A stretch of DNA of 34,608 nucleotides from JANPCX01 sp031431125 (GTDB lineage: Bacteria; Pseudomonadota; Gammaproteobacteria; Burkholderiales; Burkholderiaceae_C). The notes beneath the pieces were generated by a model. It worked only from the letters and a program-made list of their open reading frames with translations, had not been told where the DNA came from and did not search any database. Shown in pieces: positions 8,346 to 16,224 of the stretch. Within the stretch, counting starts at the first letter, position 1. Each line of letters begins with the position of its first letter. Made by a program: the position numbers and the translations under genes. The stretch spans positions 1 through 34,608 of the forward strand of contig JANPCX010000082.1 in NCBI GenBank assembly GCA_031431125.1, given 5' to 3'.

Positions 8346-8740
8346 GAGAACCTCCGGTTGTAAAACGAATAGTAGGAAATCAGGAAACGAGGAATGGTTG
8401 AATTAACAGACCAGAAAAATTCAACACATTTGAACTCTAACCGAAAAAAATCAGTATTTCTATCGGGAAAACTCTGACGAAAATTGCAATTGGTCGTTAC
8501 TTATACTGAAATTACCGATAAAAACACTACCGAACAGTGGTTTCACAGAACATATGAACTGACTGACGCCACTTAAACCTGCATCACACCATGAGGAACA
8601 AGCTGCGTCGAACACATAACGCAAGCGCAGACTCCTACGATGACTCAGAGTGCGCAAAAACAGGTGTAGCAAATGATGAATTAATAGAACACGCCGAGCT
8701 GTGGTGCCTAGCTCAATACGTCGGCCAGTCAGGGGATGCT
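8346..8740. other. Gene-free stretch between the two substrate-binding protein genes
   Basis: These 395 bases separate the two minus-strand paralogues and are richer in A/T than the coding sequence around them. They must hold the end of the upstream transcript and the promoter of the downstream gene. I see no convincing -35/-10 pair, terminator hairpin or RNA gene. A 94-codon minus frame (8460-8744) has no protein-like composition and overlaps the end of the upstream gene, so I do not call it. Confidence 0.5.
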
Positions 8741-9922
8741 TCAACGAACCACCACGATCTGGTCGCGCTTGTCTGCTTTGTAGGTGAACAGGGTCAGGGC
8801 ACCATTCTTGATATCGCCCTTCTCGTCGAAGGAGATGGTGCCGGTCACGCCTTTGTAGCCTTCCATCTTGGCCAAAACTGGGAGGTACTTGGCTGGATCA
8901 GCAGAACCCGCTTTTTCCATGGCCGCGACCATGACATTGACGGCGTCATACACATACGGCGCGTAGATCTGCACTTCGGTATTGAACTTGGCTTTGAAAT
9001 CGGCGCTGAACTTATCCATGCCCGCTTTTTGTTCACCCTCAACACCACCGGCCTCCGCGCAAACCACTTGCCCGTCGCCCATGGCACCCGCAGCCAACTT
9101 GGGCAATTCGCCCGTGCAAATGCCATCGCCGCCCAAGAACTTGGCTTTGATGCCAAGCTGTTTCATCTGACGAATCATCGGGCCGGCAACCGCGTCCATA
9201 CCGCCGAAGAAAACCACATCGGGTTTCTTGGCGCGAACTGCGGTCAGGATAGCGGTGAAGTCGGTGGCCTTGTCGGTGGTGAATTGACGCTCAGCAACGG
9301 CGCCACCAGCAGCCTTAACGGCCTTTTCAAACTCTTCAGCGATGCCTTGGCCATAGGCGGTTCTGTCGTCGATCACGGCAATGGACTTGCCTTTGAGTTC
9401 GTTCACGGCATAGCGGCCCAAAGTTCCGCCCAGGTGCGCGTCGTCAGCCACCAAACGGAAAGCCGTTTTGTAGCCATTGCGGGTGTAAGTCGGGTTGGTC
9501 GCGGACGGTGAGATTTGTGGAACGCCTGCATCCGAATAAACCTTGGATGCGGGAATGGTGGTGCCGGAGTTCAAGTGCCCAATCACGCCGTTGACTTTGG
9601 CGTCCATCAGCTTTTGTGCGACGGCCGTTCCTTGTTTGGGATCCGCACCATCATCCTCAGCCAGCAATTCAAACTTGGCTTTGGTGCCACCAATCATCAC
9701 GCCCTTGGCATTGAGTTCGTCGATGGCCATGCGAGCACCCATCTCGTTGTCTTTACCCAGGTGGGCAATGGCGCCGCTGGTCGGTCCCACGTGACCAATC
9801 TTGACAACGAGTTCAGTGGGCGCTGCGGGCGGGGTAGCAGCAGCGGGGGCTTCTTCCTTTTTGCCACAAGCAACAAACACCATGGCCGCCAAAATGGCGA
9901 CTGGGAACAGCGACTTTTTCAT
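8741..9922 (-). CDS. LivJ-type substrate-binding lipoprotein
   Basis: A 393-residue paralogue of the protein at 7194-8345, with the same Peripl_BP_6 fold and the same landmark segments (IGHVGPTSGAIAHLG, GHLNSGTTIPAS, YAPYVYDAVNVM). Its N-terminus differs: MKKSLFPVAILAAMVFVAC ends at C19 in a lipobox-like VFVAC, followed by GKKEEAPAAAT and an alanine/proline linker. It is therefore predicted to be a lipid-anchored lipoprotein, where the neighbour is soluble. GGAG lies 10 bases before the ATG. The long open frames on the opposite strand of both genes are shadows. Confidence 0.9.
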   Translation of the reverse strand: MKKSLFPVAILAAMVFVACGKKEEAPAAATPPAAPTELVVKIGHVGPTSGAIAHLGKDNEMGARMAIDELNAKGVMIGGTKAKFELLAEDDGADPKQGTAVAQKLMDAKVNGVIGHLNSGTTIPASKVYSDAGVPQISPSATNPTYTRNGYKTAFRLVADDAHLGGTLGRYAVNELKGKSIAVIDDRTAYGQGIAEEFEKAVKAAGGAVAERQFTTDKATDFTAILTAVRAKKPDVVFFGGMDAVAGPMIRQMKQLGIKAKFLGGDGICTGELPKLAAGAMGDGQVVCAEAGGVEGEQKAGMDKFSADFKAKFNTEVQIYAPYVYDAVNVMVAAMEKAGSADPAKYLPVLAKMEGYKGVTGTISFDEKGDIKNGALTLFTYKADKRDQIVVVR

Positions 9923-10046
9923 GCAACCGGACTCCTGTAGTTGGTCTTAGTGGATTCCTAGAATAGTGCAGTTTTGTCGAAACGGAATCAGGGTTGCACT
10001 GATCGATCGAACTGGCCGCGATATCCATTCGGTGCCCTGCGATTTC

Positions 10047-10151
10047 TCAGCGCCCCGAACCAGCCGTCCTGATGAACACTCCGCGCTGCAAAGCATTGGC
10101 GCCAACGCCCAGGTACTTCTGCTTGGGGTCACTGGCATAGCGCGACCGCAC
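10047..10151 (-). CDS. Possible 34-residue protein
   Basis: A short minus-strand frame starts at GTG (10151) with AAAGGG about seven bases upstream and stops at 10047. It reads RSRYASDPKQKYLGVGANA and continues to the end GVFIRTAGSGR. The frame has a high share of G/C in third codon positions and a plausible protein composition, unlike the other frames here. It lies in a 297-base gap between the livJ-like lipoprotein gene and the gene at 10220. I do not recognise the family. It could also be a degenerate gene remnant. Confidence 0.3.
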   Translation of the reverse strand: MRSRYASDPKQKYLGVGANALQRGVFIRTAGSGR

Positions 10152-10219
10152 AGCTTAGGCCCTTTCGCATGACATAGGCGGCAAAAAAGGCCGGGTATGA
10201 CCACGGCGGCAACAGGGGC

Positions 10220-10633
10220 TCAGCGCTTGGATTGGGTGCGACGAACTTCGTCTGCCACGCAGCGCGAAACCACTTCCTTCATCACTTTGGTCAATTCAGC
10301 CCTGGCGTCTCTCGCCAGGGCATCTGTCATTCGTGTGACGATGGGCGCCAAGGCCTCTTTCAACCGCACCTCCAGCATGGCGTCGACTTGCCGTTGAATG
10401 TCAGCCATCACCTGCTGAGCAAAGAGGTCGGCGTTCACGGGTTGCTGCGCTGAACCCGTGAGGGACGGCGCAGCGGGCAACGTTGAAACGGTGCTGGCAA
10501 CTCCTGGCGTCGGGTCCGCGGCAGGTATCGCCTCTTCGGTCCCAAAGCCATGGACTTCGACCACTTCTGTCAAGGTCGGCACGCGGCTGGGTGGCACATT
10601 GGCTTTGGGCACATTGGCTTTGAACAGGCTCAT
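10220..10633 (-). CDS. Unknown protein downstream of holC
   Basis: A 137-residue protein with a proline/alanine/threonine-rich N-terminal half (residues 10-65) and a charged, probably helical C-terminal half (about 68-137: QVMADIQRQVDAMLEVRLKE onwards to VADEVRRTQSKR). Its ATG overlaps the holC stop by four bases (ATGA), so it is translationally coupled to holC. I do not recognise it with confidence; small proteins of this layout follow holC in Burkholderiales, and it may belong to DUF2486, which I recall in that position. No catalytic motif, signal peptide or membrane segment is visible. Confidence 0.75.
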   Translation of the reverse strand: MSLFKANVPKANVPPSRVPTLTEVVEVHGFGTEEAIPAADPTPGVASTVSTLPAAPSLTGSAQQPVNADLFAQQVMADIQRQVDAMLEVRLKEALAPIVTRMTDALARDARAELTKVMKEVVSRCVADEVRRTQSKR

Positions 10634-11064
10634 GCGGGAACCTCAAACTTTTGAATGGGCAAGCCCAAGCCCGCATAGTGGCGCCACCGCAGCCGCGCCG
10701 CCTCACGGTCGTTTTCGTCGATCGACACAATCTCCACCAAACGATCAAAACGCTCCAATCCGCTGACGGGAGGCGCACCGAGATTGACCAACACCTTGTG
10801 CTCGGCAGGCGATCGTGCCAGGTCAGTCAACAACCAAAGCGGCGTCTGCACCAAGCTGGGCGCCACTGCGTCAGCCCCACGCACCAACACGTGGGGCAAA
10901 AACTCAGCAGGTTCAAAAGACCAAAGCTGGCGATTCAAACGCTCCAGGTCATCTGCATCGCCCAACACCGAAATTCCGGCTACTTTGCGCATGGCTTTAC
11001 GCAACAACCTGCAGGCATAGGCCAGACGGTCGGGCACATTGAAATGAAACTGAATCTCTGTCAT
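10630..11064 (-). CDS. holC: DNA polymerase III chi subunit
   Basis: HolC joins the clamp-loader complex through psi (HolD) and binds SSB, linking the polymerase III holoenzyme to coated single-stranded DNA. The 144-residue product starts MTEIQFHFNVPDRLAYACRL and contains the family features LWSFEPAEFLPHV and the central LWLLTD. I chose the ATG at 11064 because the extra 15 codons of the longer frame lie in pepA and do not resemble the family. It starts 22 bases after pepA ends and overlaps the next gene by four bases. The pepA-holC order is conserved in beta- and gammaproteobacteria. Confidence 0.92.
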   Translation of the reverse strand: MTEIQFHFNVPDRLAYACRLLRKAMRKVAGISVLGDADDLERLNRQLWSFEPAEFLPHVLVRGADAVAPSLVQTPLWLLTDLARSPAEHKVLVNLGAPPVSGLERFDRLVEIVSIDENDREAARLRWRHYAGLGLPIQKFEVPA

Positions 11065-11086
11065 TCGTGTCGTGCGTTGCCTGTGG

Positions 11087-12580
11087 TCAGTCTTGTTGGG
11101 ACAGCACAAACTGGGTCAGCAAAGGCACCGGACGCCCCGTGCTGCCTTTGGCTGCGCCCGATTTCCAGGCCGTGCCAGCAATGTCCAAATGCACCCAGCG
11201 GTACTTGGCGGTGTAACGTTTCAAGAACATGGCTGCGGTGATGGCACCGCCGGCTCTGGGGCCAACATTGCCCATGTCGGCAAAATTGCTTTTGAGGCCT
11301 TCATCGTATTCGTCGTCCAGTGGCAAGCGCCAGCAGGGATCCAGCGCGGCCTGGCCACACTGCAGCATTTGTGTTGCCAATGCGTCGTCAGTCGTGAAGA
11401 GGCCGGAGTGGTGGTGGCCCAAAGCAATGACACAAGCACCCGTCAGCGTCGCCACGTCCACCACCACACGCGGTTTGAAGCGTTCGGCATAGGTCAATGC
11501 GTCGCAGAGAATCAGGCGCCCCTCGGCATCGGTGTTGAGGATTTCAACCGTCTGACCCGACATGGTCGTGACCACGTCACCCGGCTTGACCGCCGTTCCG
11601 CTGGGCATGTTTTCGCAGCTCGGAATGATGACGACCAGGTTCAACTTGGGGCGGAGCTCGGCAATTGCCGCCATGGTGCCCAAGACACTGGCAGCGCCGC
11701 CCATGTCGAACTTCATCTCGTCCATGTCAGCGGCGGGTTTGATGGAGATGCCACCGCTGTCAAAGGTAATGCCCTTGCCTACCAAAACAATCGGTGCCGC
11801 CGCCGCTTTTTTCGCCGAGGCGGGAGCCCCTTCGTAACGCAACACGATGAATCGCAGTGGCTCTTGCGAACCTTGCGCCACAGCCAAAAACGCACCCATG
11901 CCGAGTTTTTCAACCGCTTTGCGGTCCAGCACCTCGACCTTCAAGCGGTGTTGTTTGGCCAAGGCTTTGGCCTCTGAAGCAAGGTGGCTCGGCGTGCACA
12001 GGTTGCCAGGGCGGTTGGCGCATTCCTTGGCCAAGCGCATTCCGCTGGACACCGCCTGCCCGAGCGCCAGGCCTGAAGCGGCGTCCTTGGCCTCCTCTTT
12101 GCGACACCACAAGGTCAACCGGGTCCACTTGGGCGAGGTCGGGGCACTGGGTTTGCTGTGCCGATAAACATAGTGCGCTTCGCCGGCGGCCACAACCATG
12201 GCGAAGGCGTGTTCCCGCGACAGCGGCACCGTGGCGCCAATGAGCAGTTGCCTTGCGCCCCCTGTCTTGAGCAAGGACAGCGCAGACCCAAGCGCCGCTC
12301 TGTAGGCCTTGGCACCTTCGTTAGCGGCAACGCTGACCACCACACGCGGCGCAGTCACCCCTTTGGGATGATGCAGGTACAAGGTACGCCCGGATTTAAG
12401 TGCAAAGTCACCCGCCTTGACCGCATCGGCAATCAATCGTTTGAGCACAGGGTCCAATGCAAGCTTGGCTTGCCGAGATGCCCCGCTTTCCAGCAGATCG
12501 GGTGTCACCACCAAGAGCAAGGCATCGGCCTGCAACGTGGCCAATTGGAGGGCGGAGCCGATTTGATGCTTGAAGTCCAT
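11087..12580 (-). CDS. pepA: Leucyl aminopeptidase (M17 family)
   Basis: PepA removes N-terminal residues from peptides in the cytoplasm using two metal ions; in E. coli it also binds DNA in site-specific recombination. The 497-residue protein has the M17 signature NTDAEGRL and the upstream metal/substrate segments VGKGITFDSGGISIKP and KFDMGGAASVLG; the E. coli enzyme has 503 residues. It heads the minus-strand group pepA-holC-orf. Only 29 bases separate its ATG from that of lptF on the other strand, so promoters for one or both must overlap the 5' coding ends or be shared. Confidence 0.96.
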   Translation of the reverse strand: MDFKHQIGSALQLATLQADALLLVVTPDLLESGASRQAKLALDPVLKRLIADAVKAGDFALKSGRTLYLHHPKGVTAPRVVVSVAANEGAKAYRAALGSALSLLKTGGARQLLIGATVPLSREHAFAMVVAAGEAHYVYRHSKPSAPTSPKWTRLTLWCRKEEAKDAASGLALGQAVSSGMRLAKECANRPGNLCTPSHLASEAKALAKQHRLKVEVLDRKAVEKLGMGAFLAVAQGSQEPLRFIVLRYEGAPASAKKAAAAPIVLVGKGITFDSGGISIKPAADMDEMKFDMGGAASVLGTMAAIAELRPKLNLVVIIPSCENMPSGTAVKPGDVVTTMSGQTVEILNTDAEGRLILCDALTYAERFKPRVVVDVATLTGACVIALGHHHSGLFTTDDALATQMLQCGQAALDPCWRLPLDDEYDEGLKSNFADMGNVGPRAGGAITAAMFLKRYTAKYRWVHLDIAGTAWKSGAAKGSTGRPVPLLTQFVLSQQD

Positions 12581-12609
12581 AATCCTGCGCTAGTCAAATT
12601 CAAGCAACG

Positions 12610-13707
12610 ATGTTATTCGATTCCACCATACGACGAGAGCTAGCACGCAGCTTCAGCGCCACTTTAGTGGTGGTGTTGACCATTGTGCTCACGATGTTCT
12701 TGATTCGAACCTTGGGGCAGGCCGCAGGCGGGCGCATTGCGCCTCAGGACGTCGTGCTCTACTTGGGCTACACCGCGCTTGGGCAGTTGCCAACGATGCT
12801 GGCCCTGTCACTCTTCATTTCTGTCGTGGCCACCTTGGGCCGCATGTACCGCGACAGCGAAATGACGATTTGGTTCTCCAGCGGCATCAGCTTGTCCCGG
12901 TTTGTGCGCCCTGTATTGCGCATGGCGTGGCCGATCTTGTTGGTTGTCGCCGTGCTGGCCATGCTGGTCTGGCCCTGGGTCAACCAGCGCAGCGTGGAGC
13001 TCAGGGACCGCTACGAGCAACGCTCTGATTTGTCGCGGGTTGCGCCAGGCCAATTTCAAAGCTCTAGCGATGGCAAGAGAGTCTTTTTCATAGAACGTGA
13101 TGGCGCGGACGGCGCCACCGGACGCAACGTTTTCATCCTATCCAAAGACGACGAGAAAGAATCGATCACCACGGCCGAGCGCGGCCGCATCGAGGTCGTG
13201 GGCAATGACCGTTTCTTGGTTCTGGAAAATGGACAGCGCAATGAAGAGAACCTGGCCACCGGTGAACGAACGATTGCTCGCTTCGAGACCTACCGCGTAC
13301 TGGCTGGAGAAGCAGTGCTGCGCGACGCCACCAACCTTCCCCCCAAAGCGCAAACCACTTGGCAATTGCTGATCAATCCCATTGCTGCACACCAGGGCGA
13401 ACTGGTTTGGCGTTTGGGTTTGATACTGGCCGCCGCCAACATGCTGCTGCTCGGTACCGTCCTGTCCGCCTCCAACCCGCGCCGCGCGAGCAACTGGAAT
13501 ATGTTGTTGGCGCTGTTGGCATTCATCGTTTACTACAACTTGATCAACCTCTCCAACGCCTGGGTCACGTCGAACAAACTGACCATGGGTGAATCGCTTT
13601 TCACCGTGCATGGCTTTGCGTTGTTCATTGCACTGGCCATGTTGTGGTGGCGCGACCATGCCACTTCTTTCGGCGGTTGGCAGCGGTCAAAGGGCGGCCG
13701 CTCATGA
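12610..13707 (+). CDS. lptF: LPS export ABC transporter permease LptF
   Basis: LptF and LptG form the inner-membrane permease pair that, with the LptB ATPase, extracts lipopolysaccharide and feeds it to LptC/LptA. The 365-residue product has the family layout: N-terminal membrane segments (about residues 12-35, 50-80, 98-125), a large periplasmic beta-jellyroll domain (about 126-265) and C-terminal membrane segments (about 270-360). The N-terminus MLFDSTIRRELARSF is typical. It is divergent from pepA, as in E. coli, and overlaps lptG by four bases, which suits the one-to-one stoichiometry of the two subunits. Confidence 0.95.
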   Translation: MLFDSTIRRELARSFSATLVVVLTIVLTMFLIRTLGQAAGGRIAPQDVVLYLGYTALGQLPTMLALSLFISVVATLGRMYRDSEMTIWFSSGISLSRFVRPVLRMAWPILLVVAVLAMLVWPWVNQRSVELRDRYEQRSDLSRVAPGQFQSSSDGKRVFFIERDGADGATGRNVFILSKDDEKESITTAERGRIEVVGNDRFLVLENGQRNEENLATGERTIARFETYRVLAGEAVLRDATNLPPKAQTTWQLLINPIAAHQGELVWRLGLILAAANMLLLGTVLSASNPRRASNWNMLLALLAFIVYYNLINLSNAWVTSNKLTMGESLFTVHGFALFIALAMLWWRDHATSFGGWQRSKGGRS

Positions 13708-14855
13708 AAACCGTCCGCAGACTGTTCTTCTCAGACATCCTGTCCTCGGTCGCATTTGTCGCCTTGGCGTTCTTGTCCTTGTTTTTTTTCATTGATTTTG
13801 TCCAAGAACTCGGTGATCTGGGCGCACGTGGGTACACGCTGGTTCATGCTGCGGTTTACTGCCTGCTGCAAATACCCGGCCATCTTTACGAGCTCGCACC
13901 GATTGCTGTGTTGATAGGCACCATCTACACCTTGGCTCGCATGGCACAAGCATCGGAGTACACGATTCTTCGCACTGCGGGCCTGGGACCTGGGCGTGCA
14001 CTGACACTGCTTGCAAGTTTGGGACTGGCCTTTGGTGTTTTCACCTTCGTGGTCGGTGACTACCTCGCTCCTGCCAGTGAAAGGCTGGGAAACCAGCTTC
14101 GAGCCAGCTTCAAGGGCAGCATGAACATAGGACGCGCTGGCGCTTGGTTGAAAGAAAAACAATCCACACCAGAGGGAGAGCGCAGCTACTCCATTCATGT
14201 GGACAGCACCGGAAGCAAAGGCGAACTGCAACAGGTGCGAATTTTTGAGTTCGACCCCCAAGGCCGACTCTTGCAACGCATTCAAGCGCAATCTGCTGTG
14301 GTGAGCAATGACTCTGTGTGGACCTTGAAACACGCAACCATCACCCATTGGCCGCGGCCGGACTTGCAGACCGCAGTCCGAACAGAAAACACCACGGCGG
14401 ATTGGCTGGACTTACGAACTCGAACGGAAGAAGTGGACAGTTTCGCCTGGTCCAGCACACTTTCGGCAGACGTGGTCATGGCAGCGGTGATGCCATTGAA
14501 CACGATGTCGACCTTGGAGTTGGGGCGGTATGTCGCACACTTGTATGAAAACGAGCAGGCGGCGCAGCGTCATGAAATTCAGTTCTGGAAACGGGCGCTC
14601 TACCCCTTGGCCTGTTTGGTCATGGTGGGCCTGGCGCTACCCTTCGCCTACATGCACACGCGCGGTGGGCAGGGCATCAGCTTCAAGGTATTTGGCGGCA
14701 TCATGATTGGCATCAGTTTCGTTCTGTTGAATAACTTGGCCTCGCACGTCGGTTTGTTGCAAAACTGGACGCCGTGGATGGTTGCTGCAGTGCCCAGTGT
14801 TTTTTATCTGTTGCTGTCAATGGCCGCTTTCACCTGGCTCATTCGTTACCGTTAA
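13704..14855 (+). CDS. lptG: LPS export ABC transporter permease LptG
   Basis: Partner permease of LptF in the LptB2FG transporter. The 383-residue protein starts MKTVRRLFFSDILSSVAFVA, then has three N-terminal membrane segments, a periplasmic domain (about residues 135-270) and three C-terminal segments. The start is the ATG at 13704, which overlaps the lptF stop as ATGA; the 20 extra codons upstream lie inside lptF. A long third segment, TPGGQG-like in the family, appears here as TRGGQGISFKVFGGIMIG. The next gene begins 19 bases downstream with no terminator between. Confidence 0.95.
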   Translation: MKTVRRLFFSDILSSVAFVALAFLSLFFFIDFVQELGDLGARGYTLVHAAVYCLLQIPGHLYELAPIAVLIGTIYTLARMAQASEYTILRTAGLGPGRALTLLASLGLAFGVFTFVVGDYLAPASERLGNQLRASFKGSMNIGRAGAWLKEKQSTPEGERSYSIHVDSTGSKGELQQVRIFEFDPQGRLLQRIQAQSAVVSNDSVWTLKHATITHWPRPDLQTAVRTENTTADWLDLRTRTEEVDSFAWSSTLSADVVMAAVMPLNTMSTLELGRYVAHLYENEQAAQRHEIQFWKRALYPLACLVMVGLALPFAYMHTRGGQGISFKVFGGIMIGISFVLLNNLASHVGLLQNWTPWMVAAVPSVFYLLLSMAAFTWLIRYR

Positions 14856-14874
14856 CCCTTCCGGAAGACACCCG

Positions 14875-15249
14875 ATGCAAGGCTTGCTTTTATTCGCTCA
14901 CGGTGCACGCGATCCGCGCTGGGCATTGCCCTTTGTCGACATCAAGCAGCGTGTTCTCGCCAACGCGCCGTCTATGCCTGTGGAACTGGCTTTTCTCGAG
15001 TTCATGACGCCCAACTTGATCGACGCCGGCGCGAGCTTGGCGCAAGCGGGTTGCACGACGGTGGATGTGTTGCCCTTGTTTCTTGGCGCAGGGGGTCACG
15101 TTCGCAAAGATTTGCCTGAACTGATGGGCCAGCTCAGCAACCAGCATCCCACCGTGCATTGGCAGTTGCGCGCCGCCATTGGTGAAGTCAGCAGCGTGGT
15201 GCAAGCCATGGCCGACGCGGCGCTGACCGGCATGTCCAATACATCATGA
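14875..15249 (+). CDS. Small CbiX/SirB-type sirohydrochlorin chelatase
   Basis: A 124-residue single-domain member of the CbiX family, which inserts Co or Fe into sirohydrochlorin to give cobalt-sirohydrochlorin or siroheme. Seen: the N-terminal MQGLLLFAHGARDPRW with the metal-site histidine H9, and VDVLPLFLGAGGHVRKDLPE with the second histidine H69. The start is the ATG at 14875, preceded by GGAAG; longer versions of the frame overlap lptG. It overlaps the CysB-like gene by four bases (ATGA). That linkage favours a role in siroheme for sulfite reduction over cobalamin, but this is inference. Confidence 0.88.
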   Translation: MQGLLLFAHGARDPRWALPFVDIKQRVLANAPSMPVELAFLEFMTPNLIDAGASLAQAGCTTVDVLPLFLGAGGHVRKDLPELMGQLSNQHPTVHWQLRAAIGEVSSVVQAMADAALTGMSNTS

Positions 15250-16196
15250 ACCTGCACCAATTTCGTTTTGTACAAGAAGCGGTTCGGCAAAAACTCAATT
15301 TGACCGAAACGGCCAAGGCGCTGCACACCTCGCAGCCTGGCATTTCCAAGGCCATCTTGGAGCTCGAAGGCGAACTGGGTGTGGACATTTTCGCCAGGCA
15401 TGGCAAACGTTTGCGCCGGGTCACCGAGCCGGGCGAAGAAGTGCTCAAGGCCATTGAGGTCATCATGCGCGAGGTCAACAACCTCAAGCGCATCGGCCAC
15501 GAGTTCTCACAACAAGATGCCGGCACCTTGTCCATTGCCACCACCCACAACCAGGCCCGTTATGTGCTGCCCGGGCCCATCAGCCAGTTGCGTAAGCGCT
15601 ACCCGAAAGTCAATGTCAGCCTACACCAAGGCACGCCCGAACAAGTGGCCAAGATGCTGCTGGAGGATGTGGCCGAGGTCGGTTTGGCCACGGAGTCGCT
15701 CTCCAACTTTGACGAGTTGATCACCCTGCCCTGCTACGAGTGGCACCACGTGGTGGTGGTGCCCGTTGGCCACCCCTTCGCCCAGGTCGAACGCTTGAGC
15801 CTGGTGCAGTTGGCGCAAGAACCACTCATTTCTTATCACCCGTCGTTCGCCGGTCGCAGCCGCATTGATCAAACTTTCGCAGCCCACAAACTCAAAACCA
15901 ATGTGGTGCTGGAGGCCATCGATGCAGACGTGATCAAAACCTATGTGCGTTTGGGTTTGGGCGTGGGCATCGTGTCGGAAATGGCGATGAATGATGACCC
16001 GCCCGGCGGCGACCTGGTCGCCCGTCCCGTGGGCCATCTCTTTGGCCCCAACGTAGCACGCATGGCCTTCAAGCGTGGCGCTTATCTGCGCAGTTTTGTT
16101 TACGCCTTTGCCCAGTTGGTAGCCCCACGCCTGAGCCGCCAGCTCATCGAACAAACGCTGGCCGGGCAAATCGGTGGCGAAGACGAATCGCTTTGA
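15246..16196 (+). CDS. CysB-like LysR-family transcriptional regulator
   Basis: A 316-residue LysR regulator with the N-terminal helix-turn-helix at about residues 18-40 (LTETAKALHTSQPGISKAIL) and an effector-binding domain from about 92. The segment SIATTHNQARYVLPGPI closely resembles the sulfate/thiosulfate or acetylserine-binding region of CysB and Cbl, which switch on sulfur assimilation genes when sulfur is scarce. The ATG overlaps the stop of the chelatase gene, so the two are co-translated. A regulator at the end of an operon may act on genes elsewhere; targets cannot be read from here. Confidence 0.9.
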   Translation: MNLHQFRFVQEAVRQKLNLTETAKALHTSQPGISKAILELEGELGVDIFARHGKRLRRVTEPGEEVLKAIEVIMREVNNLKRIGHEFSQQDAGTLSIATTHNQARYVLPGPISQLRKRYPKVNVSLHQGTPEQVAKMLLEDVAEVGLATESLSNFDELITLPCYEWHHVVVVPVGHPFAQVERLSLVQLAQEPLISYHPSFAGRSRIDQTFAAHKLKTNVVLEAIDADVIKTYVRLGLGVGIVSEMAMNDDPPGGDLVARPVGHLFGPNVARMAFKRGAYLRSFVYAFAQLVAPRLSRQLIEQTLAGQIGGEDESL

Positions 16197-16224
16197 AATT
16201 CACAGCGCAAGCCTGTCCCGCACC

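Noticed and set aside
7167..9511. Long plus-strand frames opposite the two livJ-like genes
   Set aside because: Antisense to two clear binding-protein genes; the two frames resemble each other only because the genes beneath them are paralogues.
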